Shown here: one piece after another, positions 1 to 6,910 of the stretch
How positions within the stretch are numbered: position 1 is the first letter of the stretch
How the letters are laid out: each line of letters starts with the position of its first letter
From: Armatimonadota bacterium
GTDB taxonomy: Bacteria; Armatimonadota; Armatimonadia; Armatimonadales; Armatimonadaceae
Assembly: GCA_014381035.1 (NCBI GenBank)
Contig: JACMIS010000952.1
Location: forward strand, 1 to 7,314
Length of the DNA stretch: 7,314 bases
Direction: 5' to 3'
Translations under genes and position numbers: made by a program
Notes under the pieces: generated by a model
The model's input: the letters and a program-made list of their open reading frames with translations, nothing else
Databases searched by the model: none
Told to the model about the DNA's origin: nothing

Positions 1-129
1 AAGGACAAACAACAAAAAACGACAAAGGAAACTCCATAGCGGGCTACGAAAATACGTATGACGCGCCGTTTGCTTTTCCTTTTTAGCGAAAGGGGCGGCA
101 GTAACGATACCGAACTTGAAAAAGACGTT
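1..129 (+). other. A-rich leader before the HSP90-like gene
   Basis: Bases 1-57 are rich in A and in CAA/ACA steps and show no convincing -35/-10 pair. An AAAGGA sequence at 24-29 resembles a ribosome site but lies too far from either candidate start (58 or 130). The reading frame of the next gene is closed by TAG at 37-39. Bases 58-129 could encode 24 extra N-terminal residues if translation begins at 58, but nothing in them resembles the HSP90 family. The true promoter is probably left of the window or too weak to recognise. Confidence 0.35.
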
Positions 130-2016
130 ATGGAAAACACGAAACACGATTCGTTCCGCTTGCATCTGCCTGGACTGCTTAAAGTTTTAGCGGAGCATCT
201 TTACTCCCAACGACAGGTCGCCGTGCGCGAATTGATACAAAACGCGCACGACTCCTGCACCCGTCGTCGCCTGACCGTGAGCGAAGGTGGGTATCAGCCA
301 CGCATTGCAATCGCCACCGACACGACGCTACGTACTTTTACGATAACCGATAACGGGTGCGGCTTGACCGAAACCGAAATCACCGACTATCTCGCCACCA
401 TCGGGCGATCATACACAAGGGAGACGCGGGAACGGCTCGGTTTTCTATCTCCCGACAAAGCGGCGGAACTGATCGGACAGTTCGGGTTCGGGTTCTTGTC
501 GGCGTTTCTGGTCGCCGCTGAAGTCAGCCTGCAAACCCTTTCGGTACTGCCGGACGCCGTGCCGTTGCATTGGAAAGCAACCGGGGGCGAGGACTACGTG
601 ATCGAACCCGGAACGCGTACCGTGACCGGCACGACGATTACGTTGACACTCAAGCCGGAAGCCTCGTTTTTGTTGCACGGTCCACGCCTGCGGGAAATGA
701 TCGCGCAGTTCGCCGACTTTCTGCCGTTGCCGATCTATCTGAACGATGCGGAGCGACCGGTCAACCTGGGGCGCGCGCCGTGGGAAGCCACCGACACACG
801 CACCGCGACCACGGAATATATTGGACGTGCCTTTCAAACCTCGGACGCGCTGGCGGTCATTCCCCTCCGGTCACAAACCGTGTCGGTCGGGGCGGGCGGC
901 GAGTCGGTGCCGGTGGCATTGAACGGCTTTTTGTTCGTGCCGCCGGGTAGTGTCGCATCGCTACGAGAGTACGGGGACATGACAGTCTACATCCGCCGCA
1001 TGTTTATCCGCTCGGGCGAAAAGCACCTCCTGCCACCATGGGCGCGATTCGTGCGCGGGGTCATTGACTGCCCGGACTTGCAACCGACCGCGTCGCGTGA
1101 GGATGTGCATCAGGACGCCGCGTTCGAGGCGTGCCAGCGGGCGATTGAGGAACAACTTTCCAACGGGCTGAAACGCATCGCGGAGCGTGAGCCGGAAACG
1201 TGGCATCGGATCGTCACCGGGCATACCGATGTGATCACCGGTTGGGCGGCGCGTGACAATGAATTTTTCGAGCAGGTCGCGGATATTATTCCGGTTCGCA
1301 CGTCGCACGGATTGCGTTCGCTTCCCGATTATCTGCGCGAAACCGACGATGACACGCTCTACTATGTCACGCGGGAATTGGGTTCGCTTCAGGAACGGTT
1401 GCTCGCCGAAGGATACGGGGTTCCGGTGATCGACGGCTCGTGGTTCGGCACCGTGCCGCTTTTGGAGCGATACGCATCGTCTCGTCGCTCTCCCCTGTCC
1501 CGCGAGCGATTACGACTGGTGCGACTCGACGGCGAATCGGAGCGGTTGCTTCGCCCGGTTTCCGACGACCGACCGTTCTATAGCTTGCTCGACTACTTCG
1601 ACCGGCGGGGCATCGCGGTCAAAGTCGCGGCATTCGCACCGGCGACCGTCCCCGCCGTTCTCTTGCACGGCGACGACGCCGAGTTTTTGCGCGACGGGCA
1701 ACAGGTCGCGGAAACCGCCGAACCGGACGATCCGCTGGCGAAACTGATCGGGGGTTATGTTTCGGAGCAGGTCGCGGTGCGCGGCGGGGTGAGAACGCTT
1801 TCCGGCGTCCTATATTTGAACGCCGACAACGCGCTGGTTACCACCCTCGCCGCGATGGGTGATGGCTCCAGCACGGGGCGCGACGCCACACTGACCACGA
1901 TATATGCGGTCGCCCGACTCTTCGCCGGACGGATGCTTTCGGCAGGGGATGCGGGGCGCACGTTCGGCGAGATGACCGACGCGCTACGAATCCTGTCGGG
2001 TGGGAAAGGACAATAA
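130..2016 (+). CDS. HSP90/HtpG-family ATP-dependent chaperone (divergent, full length)
   Basis: Cytosolic homodimeric chaperone that would use ATP to remodel client proteins. Numbered from ATG 130, the GHKL ATP site shows RELIQNAHD (E34, N38, D41), TDNGCG (D74-G78) and IGQFGFGFLSAF (115-126). E34 and N38 fall at the same numbers as in E. coli HtpG, and F9, L24-Y25-S26 and R33 also line up. The middle domain keeps RFVRGVID and TASRED, with R323 matching the HtpG arginine that reaches the ATP gamma-phosphate. Later, a SLPDYL...LYYVT stretch matches the HtpG C-terminal half. The length of 628 residues is close to the 624 of E. coli HtpG. An in-frame ATG at 58 would add 24 residues; I prefer 130 on the alignment, though neither start has a strong ribosome site. 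The C-terminus is divergent and lacks the eukaryotic MEEVD tail. It is probably a paralogue specialised for its neighbours rather than the housekeeping htpG, so no symbol is given. Confidence 0.9.
   Translation: MENTKHDSFRLHLPGLLKVLAEHLYSQRQVAVRELIQNAHDSCTRRRLTVSEGGYQPRIAIATDTTLRTFTITDNGCGLTETEITDYLATIGRSYTRETRERLGFLSPDKAAELIGQFGFGFLSAFLVAAEVSLQTLSVLPDAVPLHWKATGGEDYVIEPGTRTVTGTTITLTLKPEASFLLHGPRLREMIAQFADFLPLPIYLNDAERPVNLGRAPWEATDTRTATTEYIGRAFQTSDALAVIPLRSQTVSVGAGGESVPVALNGFLFVPPGSVASLREYGDMTVYIRRMFIRSGEKHLLPPWARFVRGVIDCPDLQPTASREDVHQDAAFEACQRAIEEQLSNGLKRIAEREPETWHRIVTGHTDVITGWAARDNEFFEQVADIIPVRTSHGLRSLPDYLRETDDDTLYYVTRELGSLQERLLAEGYGVPVIDGSWFGTVPLLERYASSRRSPLSRERLRLVRLDGESERLLRPVSDDRPFYSLLDYFDRRGIAVKVAAFAPATVPAVLLHGDDAEFLRDGQQVAETAEPDDPLAKLIGGYVSEQVAVRGGVRTLSGVLYLNADNALVTTLAAMGDGSSTGRDATLTTIYAVARLFAGRMLSAGDAGRTFGEMTDALRILSGGKGQ
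2005..2010 (+). promoter_or_regulatory. Ribosome binding site AAAGGA for the TPR-like gene
   Basis: AAAGGA ends 12 bases before ATG 2023 and lies inside the last codons of the HSP90-like gene. This fits translation of the two genes from one mRNA and supports the chosen start. Confidence 0.55.
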
Positions 2017-2022
2017 AAGATC

Positions 2023-3126
2023 ATGGCTTCTGTATGGGACTGGATCCACCAGCAGGAACAAACCGCGACGCCGGAGCAGGCGGAGATCGCCGAGCGGTTC
2101 AACGAAGCGATGGAAGCGCACAACACCGACAACCAGCGTTGCCTGGCGATTCTGCAAGAAACACGATCCCTCGCCGAACGATACGGCGAATCGTGGTGGG
2201 TCATGATGTGCGACCACTGGCGGATGCAGACGATGATTTTCGAGACGCGGGAAATGGATGCGGCTCTGGACCTCGCGGTGCGCTCCGCCGTGGAAACACG
2301 CAAGGAAAAGTATCGCGCCTTTCCGCAACGCGTGTGTATTCACGAAGACCTGATTCACACCTATCAGAAGAAAGACCCCGTCGGGTACGAGACCGAAATA
2401 CGCGACGCGATCCGCTATATGGAGAATGAAGTCTCGGAAGGTATGGAGTGTCGGCACTGTATCAAAGGGTTACGATCCGGGCTCGAGTGTGATCTCGGGA
2501 ATTACGAGAAAGCCTTTTCCGCCGCGATGGACGCGGCAGGACTCGCCGACGAGGAGAACTCGTCGCACTACCTGAATGCTTCCCTTCGCGATCTGTGCGG
2601 TATTTTACATGCCGGGGTACGCGAGTTGGGTGAGGAAGCGTACACGGATATTCTCGGCTGGTCCGAGGCGGCGGACGCAATGCTCCAGCAGGAAGAACGC
2701 TGGGGCAATTCCAAGCCGCGCCCCCGCGCCGAGGCGATCATGTGGCAAGCATTCGCGTTGCTCGGCCTGCAAAAAACCGAGGAAGCACAACGCCGTTATG
2801 CAAGCGCGGTATCGCAGGAAAAACGCACGGACGGTCTACCGAGCGAAGGCTATTTCCAGGCGGCAATCGCGTACCACGAACTCTCTGGGGAACCTGACAA
2901 AGCCATCGCAGTCGCCGAGCGTCAAGGCGCGGTACTGGCTGGCAAGGGAGAAAACTGGGCGGAAGCCCGGTGCGCCTGGGAGCGTTGCCGGTTGCGTGAC
3001 GCGACGGGGCAATTGCGAGAGGCGGATATAGAACAAGCGATGGAAATGACCCGGAAGTTCAAGAACCCCTCGCGTGCCCTCGCCGTGTTGACTAAAGGCG
3101 CGGTATCGGTCCGGGAATCGGAATAA
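2023..3126 (+). CDS. TPR-like alpha-helical repeat protein, probable partner of the HSP90-like protein
   Basis: A soluble, 367-residue, almost entirely helical protein with no signal peptide or membrane segment. Paired-helix units with TPR-like spacing are visible at about 150-174 (LG-Y-A pattern around LECDLGNYEKAFSAAM), 238-263 (ALLGLQKTEEAQRRYASAV) and 277-300 (AIAYHELSGEPDKAIAVAER). Less regular helices fill residues 20-140. It has nine cysteines, including a single CRHC (143-146), and an aromatic block at 57-66 (SWWVMMCDHW). The CRHC is not followed by His, so it is not a haem c site. The gene starts 6 bases after the HSP90-like stop, which suggests an operon. TPR proteins are the classical HSP90 co-chaperones, so a co-chaperone or client adaptor role is inferred. 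No enzyme motif was seen, and I do not recognise a named family. Confidence 0.8.
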   Translation: MASVWDWIHQQEQTATPEQAEIAERFNEAMEAHNTDNQRCLAILQETRSLAERYGESWWVMMCDHWRMQTMIFETREMDAALDLAVRSAVETRKEKYRAFPQRVCIHEDLIHTYQKKDPVGYETEIRDAIRYMENEVSEGMECRHCIKGLRSGLECDLGNYEKAFSAAMDAAGLADEENSSHYLNASLRDLCGILHAGVRELGEEAYTDILGWSEAADAMLQQEERWGNSKPRPRAEAIMWQAFALLGLQKTEEAQRRYASAVSQEKRTDGLPSEGYFQAAIAYHELSGEPDKAIAVAERQGAVLAGKGENWAEARCAWERCRLRDATGQLREADIEQAMEMTRKFKNPSRALAVLTKGAVSVRESE

Positions 3127-3142
3127 GCAGAATAGTAACGGA

Positions 3143-3173
3143 CGCCGAAGGGATCCACCGGACTCCTTCGGTG
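3143..3173 (+). terminator. Stem-loop after the TPR-like gene, possible transcript end
   Basis: Left arm 3143-3156 pairs with 3160-3173 around a 3-base loop (ACC). The core CCGAAGG/CCTTCGG is perfect; overall there are 14 positions with two G-U pairs and one A-C mismatch. It starts 16 bases after the TPR stop codon. No T-run follows directly; a pyrimidine-rich patch (TTTCTTTCCTT) begins about 20 bases later. It could therefore be a weak intrinsic terminator, a processed 3' end, or an mRNA-stabilising hairpin. Confidence 0.45.
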
Positions 3174-3291
3174 CCCACACCGTTAAGCAGGAGTTTCTTT
3201 CCTTAAACACGAAATATCGTCTATTAAACTTATACCTTGCCATCCTGCAACTGCTCTCACGGATGGGAGTCTGAATAAGGTAGTGGACGAG

Positions 3292-3312
3292 TTGCCAAAA
3301 AAATAGTGGCAA
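3292..3312. repeat. Inverted repeat TTGCCA-N9-TGGCAA upstream of the binding-protein gene
   Basis: Perfect 6-bp arms (3292-3297 and 3307-3312) flank an A-rich 9-base spacer. The repeat ends 9 bases before the AAAGGA ribosome site and 25 bases before ATG 3338. A third TTGCCA occurs at 3237-3242. The position fits an operator half-site pair or a leader hairpin, but arms this short can occur by chance. Confidence 0.3.
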
Positions 3313-3320
3313 TCGTTAGT

Positions 3321-3326
3321 AAAGGA
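3321..3326 (+). promoter_or_regulatory. Ribosome binding site AAAGGA for the binding-protein/OmpA gene
   Basis: AAAGGA ends 11 bases before ATG 3338. The motif and spacing are close to those seen before the TPR gene, which supports this start. Confidence 0.55.
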
Positions 3327-3337
3327 ATGGGTGTGCG

Positions 3338-5197
3338 ATGGACGATTCAACGAAAAAGGGTTCGACAACAGCTAAGATTATCATCCTGTTGGTCGTAGTT
3401 GGTTTGGTGGTGGGTGCCTACAAGTTTATGCAGGCGTCGGAAAGTGGACGCGCTACGCTGGCAAAAATGCTACCGGCAGCACCGGCGAAACCGGCGGTGG
3501 TGCCACAGAAGGTAGACCTGCCTTCTATGAATAGCGACAGCGGTAGCGACGACACTGCGGCACCGCTTGTGGCTGATGGCGGCGATAGCGGCGCAAGTTG
3601 TGTGAATGGTAAAGAGGTGCGCATGTTGGTCTGGGCGTGGAATGCCCAGATGGGAATCATGTACGCCAATAACGCCCCCCAGGCGACGCAAACTTCGCTG
3701 ATGTGTAAACAGGGCGTTAATTTGCAACTGTCGCGTCAGGATGACGTGAGCAAGATGCAGGAAGCCCTCGTCACCTTCGCGGACTCGCTGTCGCGGGGCG
3801 AGAAAAACCCGTCTTCCGGGGCGCATTTTGTCGCGATCATGGGCGACGGCGGCGCGGCGTTCCTGTCGAGCTTGAATCAACGGCTGGCGAAGTACGGTCC
3901 CGACTACAAGGCGAAAGTGATCGCGACCGCCGGGTTCTCGCGGGGCGAGGACAAATTTATGGGACCGGCATCGTGGAAAGTCACTCCGCAAGCCGCTATG
4001 GGCGGCGTTGTGTCGGGCTACCTGCGCGATGGCGACTGGAACATCGCGCAAAAATGGCTTGCCGATAACGGACTCAAGAACAACCCGGACGAGAAAACCT
4101 ACGACCCGGACGCCTTGAACTGGGTCGCCGCGAACGATTACATCGACGCGGCTGAAAAGTACGTCACCGGCTACTCGGAAAAACGCCCCGTGGTCAAGAA
4201 CGGCAAGCCGACCGGCGAAACGAAGACAATCACGGTAGACGCCTCGGTGACATGGACGCCGGGAGACGTGACCATCGCGAAGAAAAAAGGCGGTCTGGTT
4301 TCCATCGTCTCCACGAAAGAATATTCGTCTCAGATGCCGTGCATCATTATCGGCATTGACAAGTGGATGAAGGCAAACCGCAAGGATGTCAACGGCATGT
4401 TGACCGCGTTCTATCAGGGCGCGGATCAGGTCAAGAAAAACCCGTCCGCACTGAACAAAGCCGCTGCCGTCTCCGCTGCCGTTTATAAGGAGCAAGACGC
4501 GGCGTACTGGGCGAAATACTATAAAGGTGTGACCGAGCCGGACGCACAGCGGATTCCGGTACAACTCGGTGGTTCGAGCGTGAACAACCTGCGTGACGCC
4601 CTGCTGACGTTCGGGATGGTAAAGGGTTCGGCGGACGTTTTCGCGGCGACCTATACGGCGTTCGGCAACATCGTGAAGCAACAGTATCCCGAGCTGATGC
4701 CGTCGTTCCCGACCGCCGCGGAAATCACGGACAAGTCCTACCTGCGCGACATCGCGACCAGAACCAAAACGACCACGACTCAAGTGGCGAAGACAGATAT
4801 ACCCAAGTATGTCGCGCCGAACGAATCGAACCGCCAGGAAATCAGCCGTCGTGCGTGGAAGATCCGATTCAAGACGGGGCAAGCCTCGTTTACGCCGGAT
4901 ACCATGGCGCAACTGACACAACTACAGCGCGACCTGTTGATCGCCGGAAACACGCTTGTCGAAGTCCACGGGCACACGGACAACGTCGGCGACCCGTCGA
5001 AAAACATGGCACTTTCCGAAGCGCGGGCGTTCGCCGTGGAGCAGTGGCTACGCAAGAAATCGCCGGTCAACTTCCCGCAAGGTCGTATCCGCGTTTACTC
5101 GCATGGTTCGGAGAATCCTGTAGTACCCAACAGCACGGAGGCGGGAAAAGCGCAAAATCGCCGCGTGGAGATCGTGCTCGTGGGTAACGCCGGGTAA
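3338..5197 (+). CDS. Membrane-anchored ABC substrate-binding protein fused to a C-terminal OmpA peptidoglycan-binding domain
   Basis: Predicted inner-membrane protein with its body in the periplasm. Residues 13-30 form one hydrophobic segment after a short KK-containing N-tail; there is no lipobox and no clear cleavage site, so it probably stays as an anchor. A Pro/Ala then Ser/Asp-rich linker follows to about 88. From about 93 to 475 there is a type 2 periplasmic-binding-like module, opening with EVRMLVWAW, of the kind paired with NitT/TauT permeases. After a Thr-rich linker (about 475-500), the OmpA-like domain spans 505-615. It has HGHTDNVG (544-551), ALSEARA (558-564) and QNRRVE (606-611). 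D548 and R563 are 15 residues apart, as are the peptidoglycan-contacting D271 and R286 of OmpA. The adjacent permease and ATPase genes imply that it delivers ligand to, or senses for, that transporter. The ligand is not readable from the sequence. Confidence 0.88.
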   Translation: MDDSTKKGSTTAKIIILLVVVGLVVGAYKFMQASESGRATLAKMLPAAPAKPAVVPQKVDLPSMNSDSGSDDTAAPLVADGGDSGASCVNGKEVRMLVWAWNAQMGIMYANNAPQATQTSLMCKQGVNLQLSRQDDVSKMQEALVTFADSLSRGEKNPSSGAHFVAIMGDGGAAFLSSLNQRLAKYGPDYKAKVIATAGFSRGEDKFMGPASWKVTPQAAMGGVVSGYLRDGDWNIAQKWLADNGLKNNPDEKTYDPDALNWVAANDYIDAAEKYVTGYSEKRPVVKNGKPTGETKTITVDASVTWTPGDVTIAKKKGGLVSIVSTKEYSSQMPCIIIGIDKWMKANRKDVNGMLTAFYQGADQVKKNPSALNKAAAVSAAVYKEQDAAYWAKYYKGVTEPDAQRIPVQLGGSSVNNLRDALLTFGMVKGSADVFAATYTAFGNIVKQQYPELMPSFPTAAEITDKSYLRDIATRTKTTTTQVAKTDIPKYVAPNESNRQEISRRAWKIRFKTGQASFTPDTMAQLTQLQRDLLIAGNTLVEVHGHTDNVGDPSKNMALSEARAFAVEQWLRKKSPVNFPQGRIRVYSHGSENPVVPNSTEAGKAQNRRVEIVLVGNAG

Positions 5198-5205
5198 AGT
5201 ATCGC

Positions 5206-6081
5206 ATGGTAACTCCGGAAAAGTCACCGGCATCCGCCGCCGCTGTGTCAGCGGCGGCGGATGTCACACCCGCGAAACCGAAAGGCGGCGCGGGCATACT
5301 CGGCATATTCGCACCGAATGCCGTCGTCAGCGTAGGCGTGATGCGGGTACTGATCGCATTGCAGGTCGGGGTGTTCTTCGCGATCTGGCTCATGTCACCC
5401 TATAAAGCACTGCCACGTCCCGGCGAGGTTTGGACGGCACTCGGCAATCTGTGGCTGAATCAAGGTTTGGCGCAGGAGTTGATTACCTCGTTCCTGTTTA
5501 ACTTAAAAGCCCTCGCGTGGTCGGCGGGCATCTCGCTCAGTCTGGCATACCTTACCGTGCTGCCGTTTTTCCGCCCGGTGGTGAACGCCATTTCGCGGGG
5601 ACGTTTCCTGTCGCTGGTCGGGTTCTCGCTTCTTTTTACGCTTCTTTTAAAAGACGCCGGAAATGTGAAACTCGCCCTGCTTGTTTTCGGGATGACGGTC
5701 TACTTCGTGACTTCGATGGCATCCGTAATCGCCGCGATCCCGAAGTCGGACTTCGACTACGCCCGCACCCTTCGCATGGGCGAATGGCGCGTTGTCGGCG
5801 AAGTCGTGATCCTCGGCACGGCGGACAAAGCGTTCGAGGTGCTTCGCCAGAACGCCGCCATCGGTTGGACACTGCTGACGATGGTCGAGGGGATCGTTCG
5901 CGGGACCGGTGGTGTCGGCGTGATGCTACTCAATAACAACAAGCAGTTCAATATCCCCGAAGTCTTCGCGATCCAGCTGGTGATCCTGTCTTTGGGTCTC
6001 GCGCAGGACGCCATCATCGGCTTCCTGCGTCGCACGGTTTGCCCCTATGCCGACCTGACACTGGAAAGGAAAGAGGCGTAA
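5206..6081 (+). CDS. ABC transporter permease, NitT/TauT type
   Basis: Integral inner-membrane subunit, 291 residues. Hydrophobic segments lie at about 43-63, 100-122, 134-148, 155-178, 217-231 and 253-273, as expected for a six-helix type I importer permease. The cytoplasmic EAA-like loop runs from D184 to about R214 (DYARTLRMGEWRVV...), followed by IGWTLLTMVEGI and RGTGGVGVMLL, which match the SsuC/TauC pattern. The usual EAA-loop glycine is replaced by R190 and the later LP proline is absent. Residues 1-45 are Ala/Pro-rich and of low complexity; part of this is encoded by a perfect hairpin. The start lies 8 bases after the preceding stop and has a poor ribosome site, so coupled translation or a later start (GTG 5245 or ATG 5341) is possible. 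It is expected to partner the ATPase encoded just downstream. Confidence 0.88.
   Translation: MVTPEKSPASAAAVSAAADVTPAKPKGGAGILGIFAPNAVVSVGVMRVLIALQVGVFFAIWLMSPYKALPRPGEVWTALGNLWLNQGLAQELITSFLFNLKALAWSAGISLSLAYLTVLPFFRPVVNAISRGRFLSLVGFSLLFTLLLKDAGNVKLALLVFGMTVYFVTSMASVIAAIPKSDFDYARTLRMGEWRVVGEVVILGTADKAFEVLRQNAAIGWTLLTMVEGIVRGTGGVGVMLLNNNKQFNIPEVFAIQLVILSLGLAQDAIIGFLRRTVCPYADLTLERKEA
5231..5263. repeat. Perfect 15-bp GC-rich hairpin in the 5' end of the permease gene
   Basis: CATCCGCCGCCGCTG (5231-5245) is followed by loop TGT and an exact inverted copy (5249-5263). It begins 25 bases into the permease reading frame and encodes part of an alanine-rich stretch. There is no T-run after it, so it is not a standard terminator. 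It lies just after the binding-protein gene, where a hairpin could protect that upstream mRNA or lower permease translation relative to the binding protein. Confidence 0.6.
6071..6076 (+). promoter_or_regulatory. Ribosome binding site for the ABC ATPase gene
   Basis: AAGAGG ends 9 bases before ATG 6086 and sits inside the last permease codons. An AAAGGA (6065-6070) lies directly before it. Spacing favours AAGAGG and supports the chosen start. Confidence 0.55.
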
Positions 6082-6085
6082 CCCG

Positions 6086-6910
6086 ATGCCCAACGGCTAC
6101 GAGGTCAAGGAAACGATCCTTTCCGCACGAAACATCTCGGTCTCCTACGGCGACAAGGCGATTTTGAAAGACCTGAATTTACAGGTCAAGAATATCACCC
6201 GCCCCGGCGTCGAGCAAGGGCAGGTCATCGGGCTACTGGGACCGAGTGGTGTCGGGAAGACGACGTTGTTTCGCTGTCTCGCGGGACTGATGAAACCGGA
6301 TACCGGCGAGATCCGTGTCACGGAGAAACTGATCCCCGTAGAGCGCGGGATGGTCGGTGTCGTCGCCCAGCATTATCCCCTTTTCTCGCACCGGACCGTG
6401 TTAGGCAATCTCGCTGTCGCCGGGAGGCAAGCGGGTCTGTCGGGCGATGAGGCGAACCGCAAGGCGATGGACCTTTTGAAACGATTCGGTATCGAGGAGC
6501 AGCGGGACAGTTATCCCGTGCAACTGTCTGGCGGGCAACGGCAACGCGTCGCTATCGCGCAACAGTTCATGTGCTCGGACCACTTCTTGCTCATGGACGA
6601 ACCATTTTCCGGTCTCGATCTGATTGCGATTCAACGCGTCTCCGATTTTATTTGTGAGATCGCCCAAACCGACGAACTGAAAACGATCATCATCGTGACC
6701 CATGATATTGACGCCGCACTGGCGGTTTGCGACACGGTCTGGCTTCTGGGACGCGACCACGACGCGACCGGCAAGCCGATTCCCGGCGCACGGATTCAGC
6801 AGACTTGCGACTTAGCGGAACGCGGGCTGGCGTGGCGCAAGAACCATCAAAACACGCCAGAGTTTCTGGCGACACTGGGCGAAGTGCGAGAGGCATTTAC
6901 CAAATTATGA
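6086..6910 (+). CDS. ABC transporter ATP-binding subunit
   Basis: Cytoplasmic ATPase of 274 residues that would energise the permease encoded 4 bases upstream. All catalytic elements are present and intact: Walker A GPSGVGKTT (52-60), Q-loop Q95, signature LSGGQRQRVAIAQQ (147-160), Walker B FLLMDEP (167-173), D-loop SGLD (175-178) and switch H206 (VTHD). It groups with NrtD/SsuB/TauB-type ATPases. Two details differ from a typical member. About seven extra residues (around NITRPGVE, 36-43) precede the strand leading to Walker A. The C-terminal 50 residues form a charged, helical tail (DLAERGLAWRKNH... EFLATLGEVREAF) rather than a known regulatory domain. The stop overlaps the next start as ATGA, implying translational coupling. 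Confidence 0.93.
   Translation: MPNGYEVKETILSARNISVSYGDKAILKDLNLQVKNITRPGVEQGQVIGLLGPSGVGKTTLFRCLAGLMKPDTGEIRVTEKLIPVERGMVGVVAQHYPLFSHRTVLGNLAVAGRQAGLSGDEANRKAMDLLKRFGIEEQRDSYPVQLSGGQRQRVAIAQQFMCSDHFLLMDEPFSGLDLIAIQRVSDFICEIAQTDELKTIIIVTHDIDAALAVCDTVWLLGRDHDATGKPIPGARIQQTCDLAERGLAWRKNHQNTPEFLATLGEVREAFTKL

Larger units (their letters stand above)
3127..3337. other. Intergenic region between the HSP90/TPR unit and the ABC unit
   Basis: This 211-base non-coding gap is the largest in the window. It contains a stem-loop (3143-3173) soon after the TPR stop, an AT-rich stretch at about 3195-3236 that stands out from the GC-rich surroundings, and a small inverted repeat (3292-3312) just before the next ribosome site. 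The AT-rich stretch has TATTAA (3222-3227) and TATACC (3231-3236) as possible -10 boxes, but no good -35 partner at 17 bases. I read the gap as the end of one transcription unit and the start of another, without a firm promoter. Confidence 0.45.

Noticed and set aside
445..950. Overlapping frames of about 130 codons on either strand within the HSP90-like gene
   Set aside because: The plus-strand HSP90 frame carries all the conserved motifs through this region; the alternatives are Arg/Gly-rich shadows.
1755..2457. Two minus-strand frames (182 and 157 codons) across the HSP90/TPR junction
   Set aside because: Both lie opposite well-supported genes, have no ribosome site or family motif, and show the composition of a frame shadow.
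2449..2460. CRHC in the TPR-like protein as a haem c or zinc-ribbon site
   Set aside because: A haem c site needs CxxCH; here Ile follows. No second CxxC is present to form a zinc ribbon.
3195..3240. A defined sigma-70 promoter in the AT-rich patch
   Set aside because: The possible -10 boxes have no matching -35 at usual spacing, so I record only an AT-rich region.
3250..3272. Short imperfect stem CTCTCA/TGGGAG in the intergenic region
   Set aside because: Only six pairs including a wobble, with no T-run or conserved context; likely chance.
3470..4921. Long open frame (483 codons) on the minus strand opposite the binding-protein/OmpA gene
   Set aside because: It is Arg/His-rich with no recognisable domain, and lies fully opposite a gene with clear domain motifs. 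In GC-rich genes the codon bias of the real strand often removes stops from the complementary frame.
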